Shown piece by piece: positions 60,142-64,000 of a DNA stretch of 64,000 nucleotides (the stretch's first letter is position 1; every line of letters starts with the position of its first letter). The stretch is from Euglena gracilis (lineage: Eukaryota; Euglenida; Euglenophyceae; Euglenales), in assembly GCA_039621445.1 (NCBI GenBank), contig CP154954.1, forward strand, positions 6,521,425-6,585,424, in the 5' to 3' direction. Position numbers and translations under genes: made by a program. The notes under the pieces were generated by a model, which was not told where the DNA came from, made no database searches, and was given only the letters and a program-made list of their open reading frames with translations.

Positions 60142-60555
60142 TATGGGGGGGGTGGTACAAACAGCATTTGTAATAGGGGTTTTTTCAGTTGTGGACCCGG
60201 GGGGGGGGGGGTAGGGTGGGTGGGTCCCGCCGAGCCCCCCTCCCTCGGGGGGTCCCCAGGGGAGTGGGATAAACTTTTCGGCGCCGAAGGTGCCAAAATT
60301 TTTTGAAAAAGTTCTATTTTTGGAATTTTTCTGTTTATGGCCGGCGCTAACTTCGTTTCTGCCCCCCCCCTCTCCGAGAAAAAATTGTTTCTACACCGCT
60401 GCTGGTCGGCAACTACCCTCACCCCCCCCCTCAAAGTGTCCCTCCCCCCAAAGTGGCCAAAATTTTTGGCAAATTTCAGGTTAACCCTTCATCCCAAAAA
60501 GGTGTGGTTGGCAAGGCGTTGCACATGTGAAAGCCAGTAACCCCCTCCCCCCCCC

Positions 60556-60764
60556 CAAATAGAAGCACGGGTGCGCTTATAGGGGACCGCCGGCGGCGGG
60601 GGGTGCGCTTCTATTTGGACCCTACCCAAGCGATTTTTGTTGATATCCTTCAGAAATCCCATCAAAATGGGGGGTGCGCTTGTAGCGGACCGCTGCCTTC
60701 AGTGGCGGGGGGTGCGCTTTTATTTGGACCCTGCACTTGTAGCGGCCCCATGCTTCTATTAGGG
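60556..60764 (-). mobile_element. Small TA-flanked element M1, copy 2
   Basis: Inverted copy of 20409-20625: GTGCGCTTCTATTTGGACC, CATCAAAATGGGGGGTGCGC, GCGGACCGCTGCC, ending GCTTCTATTAGGGGG. Confidence 0.65.
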
Positions 60765-60779
60765 GGGGGGTTTACCCTT

Positions 60780-61470
60780 TGTGGACTACGAAGATGCAGA
60801 GATAAAAAATGAACTTTTTTTTCCAAAAAAGCATTTCATTTTTTTTTCACCGAAATGTTTTTTTAAGAAACATGTTTTTTTCGGGACGGAGTCTGTGTCT
60901 AAGACGCAGTTTTTGCTATAAGGGTTGGGGTTGGGGTTAGGGTTCGACTCTGCCGTTTGGGGGTCGTGGTTTTGGGGGTGGGGGTCGTACAGCGAACAAG
61001 TACCCAAATAAAACTAGAAACAGAAGAAATAGAATGGGTGCAAAGGTGCGTTGGGCAGAACAAGGAGATGGTAATGCCTTGTAGAACTGCATTTAAAAAC
61101 AACCCGTTTTTTTTGCCGTTTTGAAGGGGAAAAAAACACATTCTTTGTTGTTTTCATAAAAAAGAACAAAAAACTTTTTTTTATATAAAAAAACACCAGC
61201 ATGGTACTAGCATTGCGGCGAAAGAAATATTGAAATATTTCACTTGAAATATTTCATGAAATTTCAGAAATACATTTTACCCTTGGTGAAAGATTTGAAA
61301 TATGGACCCTTCCTGACAACCCACTTGAATGGGAAAAGCATGGCGAGGTTATGTGGATCCTTCATGGTTGCAAAAATGGGGGAAATCTTTTTCATCTTTC
61401 GAAATATTTCTGAAATGTTTTTGACATATTTCTGAAATGAAATATATTTTTCCAATCTTTCGAAAGATAC
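60780..61470. other. No gene recognised
   Basis: Holds a GGTTGGGGTTGGGGTTAGGG stretch at 60.92 kb, A/T homopolymers, and GAAATATTTC-type short palindromes at 61.23-61.45 kb. Confidence 0.45.
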
Positions 61471-61559
61471 CCAATGCTACATGGTACCCAGAATGGTGGT
61501 GCCCCCGCGTCCCCCCCCGCGTCCCCCCCCGCGTCCCCCCCGCGTCCCCAACCCCCATA

Positions 61560-61760
61560 GCACTTTTTTAAAGGATTCTCGGAACACAAGGCAAAAAGGG
61601 ATTTTTTGGTCGGTTTTAGTTGCTCTCAATCCCACCAAAATCCAACCCAATGCCAAAATGGATGTTGTGGAGGTGCATTTTTCAAGCATGTCAACCAAAA
61701 AAGCTTCATTTTGGCATTTTAGGTCGCCTTTTGGGTCTAACTTGGTTGGTTGGTTCATGG
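61560..61760 (-). other. Duplicated coding-like segment, copy 2 (no T2 insert)
   Basis: Homologous over about 190 bp to 53590-53905 once T2 is set aside. Reads LKCQNEAFLVDMLEKCTSTT, SILALGWILVGLRATKTDQK on the minus strand. Confidence 0.65.
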
Positions 61761-61767
61761 CCCATGG

Positions 61768-61862
61768 GAACAGTAAGGGGGCGGGGAGCTCGTCCCCCCC
61801 CCCCTTACTGTCCCCCGTGGACCCAAAAGGGGGCCACGGGACGGGAACAGTAAGGGGGGGGT
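61768..61862. mobile_element. C-run element T3, copy 2
   Basis: GGGAACAGTAAGGGGG, AGCTCGTCCCC, CCTTACTGTCCCCC, GGGACGGGAACAGTAAGG, as at 53903-54006. Confidence 0.7.
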
Positions 61863-62368
61863 CAATGTAATTTTAACAACCATTTTTTTCTAAAAAAAAC
61901 CAGAAAAAAAACGCCCACGAGGTTTCGCACGTAAAATTTTTTCAATGCACATTTTCAATCATTTTTGGCAACTTTTGGGTCATTTCTGCCAAGAACTTCT
62001 TTACACAAAAACGAAAAGAGCAAAAAAAATGCATTTTTGGATGTTTTTTTTGGACATTTTTTGCAGTTTTTGAATTTGGTAGGATCGAAGTATGCGTGTT
62101 CCATGACGAGAGTTTTCAATGAAATTTCCCTAGGCGTGGGGGGGATTTGCTAGTGGGAGCGTCAAACTTTGATCAGTACCCCCCCCTAATTGAACCCCCC
62201 AATTGACCAAACGCCCCGGGAATTTTTTACCCCCCCCCCCACAATTGGGATTCCGTGCTGAAGCACCCCTTAATTGACGGTACCCCCCCTTAATTGACGG
62301 CACCCCCCCCCCCCCCCAATTGACCCCTCCCCAATTGCCCAAAAGGGGGGTCCCGGGGGGTCCTAGGC

Positions 62369-63458
62369 GGTAGACTGGGGGGGGGGGGGTCCTGGGTGGT
62401 CGGCCGACTAGTCGGCCGACCACCCAATTGGTCGGCCGACTAGGCCTGGTCGGCAGCCAGTCGACGAGACAGGGGGGGGGCGTCCTGGGTGGTCGGCGGA
62501 CTAGTCGGCCGACCACCCACTCTAATGTAGTTACGGGCCAGTCTCGCCGACTTTTTATGAAGAAAATTGTGTGCAAACTAGTCGGTGGCTAGTCGGTGGG
62601 CATAAAAATTGTCTGTGGCGGGTCCAAACCACCCGGAAATGGTCCGGATGGGGCCAAATAATTGCCTTACACCAACAGGAACACCCTCAGATGGAAATTT
62701 TTGGTCGGTGGGGGGTCGGTGGGCCCTTGATGGGGTCCGGAGGGGTAAAAAACCAATGACGAAACAGGGATTACATGAAAATCCTTTAGAAATGCAAGCA
62801 TTCTGCATCAGGACAGGCTGAAAACTCCCCCCTCCACCCCCACCCGAGCCCAGATAACAAAATCCCTATGTTGGCAACATACTCGGGGGCTAAGTCGTTT
62901 TTGTGGCTCACTTTGGCATAGGCGGGGGGGGGGCGGAGCCCCCCCCCGCACCCCCCCCCCCTCAAATAACAAAATCCCTTCTATGTTGGGGGGGGCTCCG
63001 CCCCCCCCCACCCCCCCCCCAAATAACAAAATCCCTTCTATGTTGGCAATATACTTGGAGGGCTAAGTCCTTTTGTGCAAAATTTGACTAATATTGACTT
63101 ATATGCAACGGAGAGAGGTGTTCTTTTGCCAAAAGTGGCCCAAAATGGACATTTTGCCCCAATTTTTTTTGCATCTTCACCCCCGATTGGGGGGTTCTGG
63201 AGCCATTTGGGTGGGTTTTGACTGGTTTTGGGGTGATTTGGACAAAATTTTTTCTCAGGGGGGGGGCTTAAAAGTCGGCGAAACTGGCCCGTAACTACAT
63301 TGGAGTGGGTGGTCGGCCGACTAGTCGGCCGACCACCCAGGACCCCCCCCCCCCCCTGTCTCCCCGACTAGCTGCCGACCAGGCCTAGTCGGCCGACCAA
63401 TTGGGTGGTCGGCCGACTGGTCGGCCGACCACCCAGGACCCCCCCCCCCCAGTCTACC
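62369..63458. mobile_element. TIR element G2, inverted relative of G1
   Basis: GGTAGACTGG plus G-run at the left and CCAGTCTACC at the right with GTCGGCCGACTAGTCGGCC repeats, TGTAGTTACGGGCCAGTCTC, and an inner TATGTTGGCAACATA unit. The flanks are also shared with G1 in inverted orientation: CCTAGGC outside the left end and GTTTGCCACT outside the right. Confidence 0.8.
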
Positions 63459-63639
63459 GTTTGCCACTGTCCCGGGGGGGAGGTGGTACCTCGTAAAAAG
63501 GGTGGTTTTTTTTTGGTTTGGAGATGAAACCAATTTCATCAACCAATCATCAACCCGTAGTTGGTGTTTTTTTTAAAAAAAGAACAAAAGAACATGTTTT
63601 TTTTTGGGAAAAAAAGGCCAAAACAAGCATACTACAAAA

Positions 63640-64000
63640 AAGGGGTGTCGGACGCCGGTTCTGTCCAAAGTCCGGACGCCGGTTCCGTCCTTCGGACGGA
63701 ACCGGCGTCCAGAACGCCGGGCTTTGGACAGAACCGGCCTCCGCCACCCCTTGTTTAAAGCGGCGTTTTAGAGACGCCGGGTTCAGGACAGAACCGGCGT
63801 CCCCAACCTTCGGTCAAAGGACACTCCCAGGACCAATCTCCGACCAGTGATCTGCAATGTCACGCCATTTTGCATTTCACCAAATTCCGGCGATCGGGAG
63901 GGTATTTCTGGCTGTGTCAATTGTCCCAGTACAAACTCACCCCTCAATCGAAAACTCTTTTCATCAGACGACTGGCGATCACCACCAAATTCAGCCACGC
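63640..64000 (-). repeat. GACGCCGG unit, copy 3 (partial, inverted)
   Basis: TACTACAAAAAAGGGGTG, CGGACGCCGGTTCTGTCC, GGAACCGGCGTCC, then the 650-bp interior begins as in units 1 and 2 but reversed (CTCAATCGAAAACTCTTTT near 63.95 kb). Runs off the window. Confidence 0.75.

Noticed and set aside
60918-60946. GGTTGGGGTTAGGG as telomere repeat
   Set aside because: Only about four degenerate units, inside the window; at most an interstitial trace.

Overview
The window is nuclear DNA of a eukaryote, most likely a microbial one (alga or other protist); I cannot name the species. The evidence is a split amino-acid permease with several GT-AG junctions that join in frame, a split RanBP2-type zinc-finger gene, eukaryote-only mobile elements (hAT, DIRS-like, non-LTR and TA-target elements) and PHD fingers. 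There are no bacterial operons or ribosome-binding sites. Most long open frames are artefacts of C/G homopolymers, (TA)n tracts and low-complexity repeats. The C/G runs are very frequent and sit at repeat edges; several also fall inside coding sequence, where they shift the reading frame.

Layout. 0-2.2 kb: a transposon with terminal inverted repeats (TIRs), minus-strand transposase-like exons and short-repeat arrays at both ends. 2.6-13.6 kb: an APC-superfamily amino-acid/GABA-type permease on the minus strand, at least 12 small exons in repeat-filled introns, with its C-terminus apparently outside the window. 13.6-28.3 kb: dispersed repeats, a 3.8-kb nested inverted-repeat element, and little or no coding. 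28.4-28.8 kb: a solo end of the element family described next. 29.6-32.6 kb: a minus-strand gene with four RanBP2 zinc fingers, one of them split by a 1.36-kb TIR element. 32.7-43.4 kb: at least four related elements coding for M(A/T)KR proteins with a recombinase-like N-terminal domain, a tyrosine-recombinase catalytic start in one copy and C-terminal PHD fingers in two. They carry TIRs, direct-repeat arrays and a large hairpin on the 5' side of the gene. One copy is broken by a hAT element with clean 8-bp target duplications. 45.5-46.2 kb: the 3' end of a non-LTR retrotransposon. 48.4-53.9 kb: DIRS-like retroelements (RNase H plus tyrosine recombinase) with inverted terminal repeats. 53.6-54.0, 51.5 and 56.9 kb: small C-run elements that target TA. 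55.9 kb: an isolated PHD finger. 57-60 kb: a gag-like coiled-coil ORF interrupted by a composite transposon made of two short elements. 60.5-64 kb: inverted copies of repeats seen earlier.

How it fits together. The region is a nest of transposons in which insertion order can be read directly: hAT inside the recombinase element, a TA element inside the DIRS RNase H domain, and a two-copy composite inside the coiled-coil ORF. In each case taking the insert and one target copy out of the comparison makes the coding frame continuous. The best candidate for something undescribed is the hairpin / TIR / array / recombinase-PHD family at 28-43 kb, whose arrays share a core motif and whose hairpin arms repeat the array unit of the same copy.
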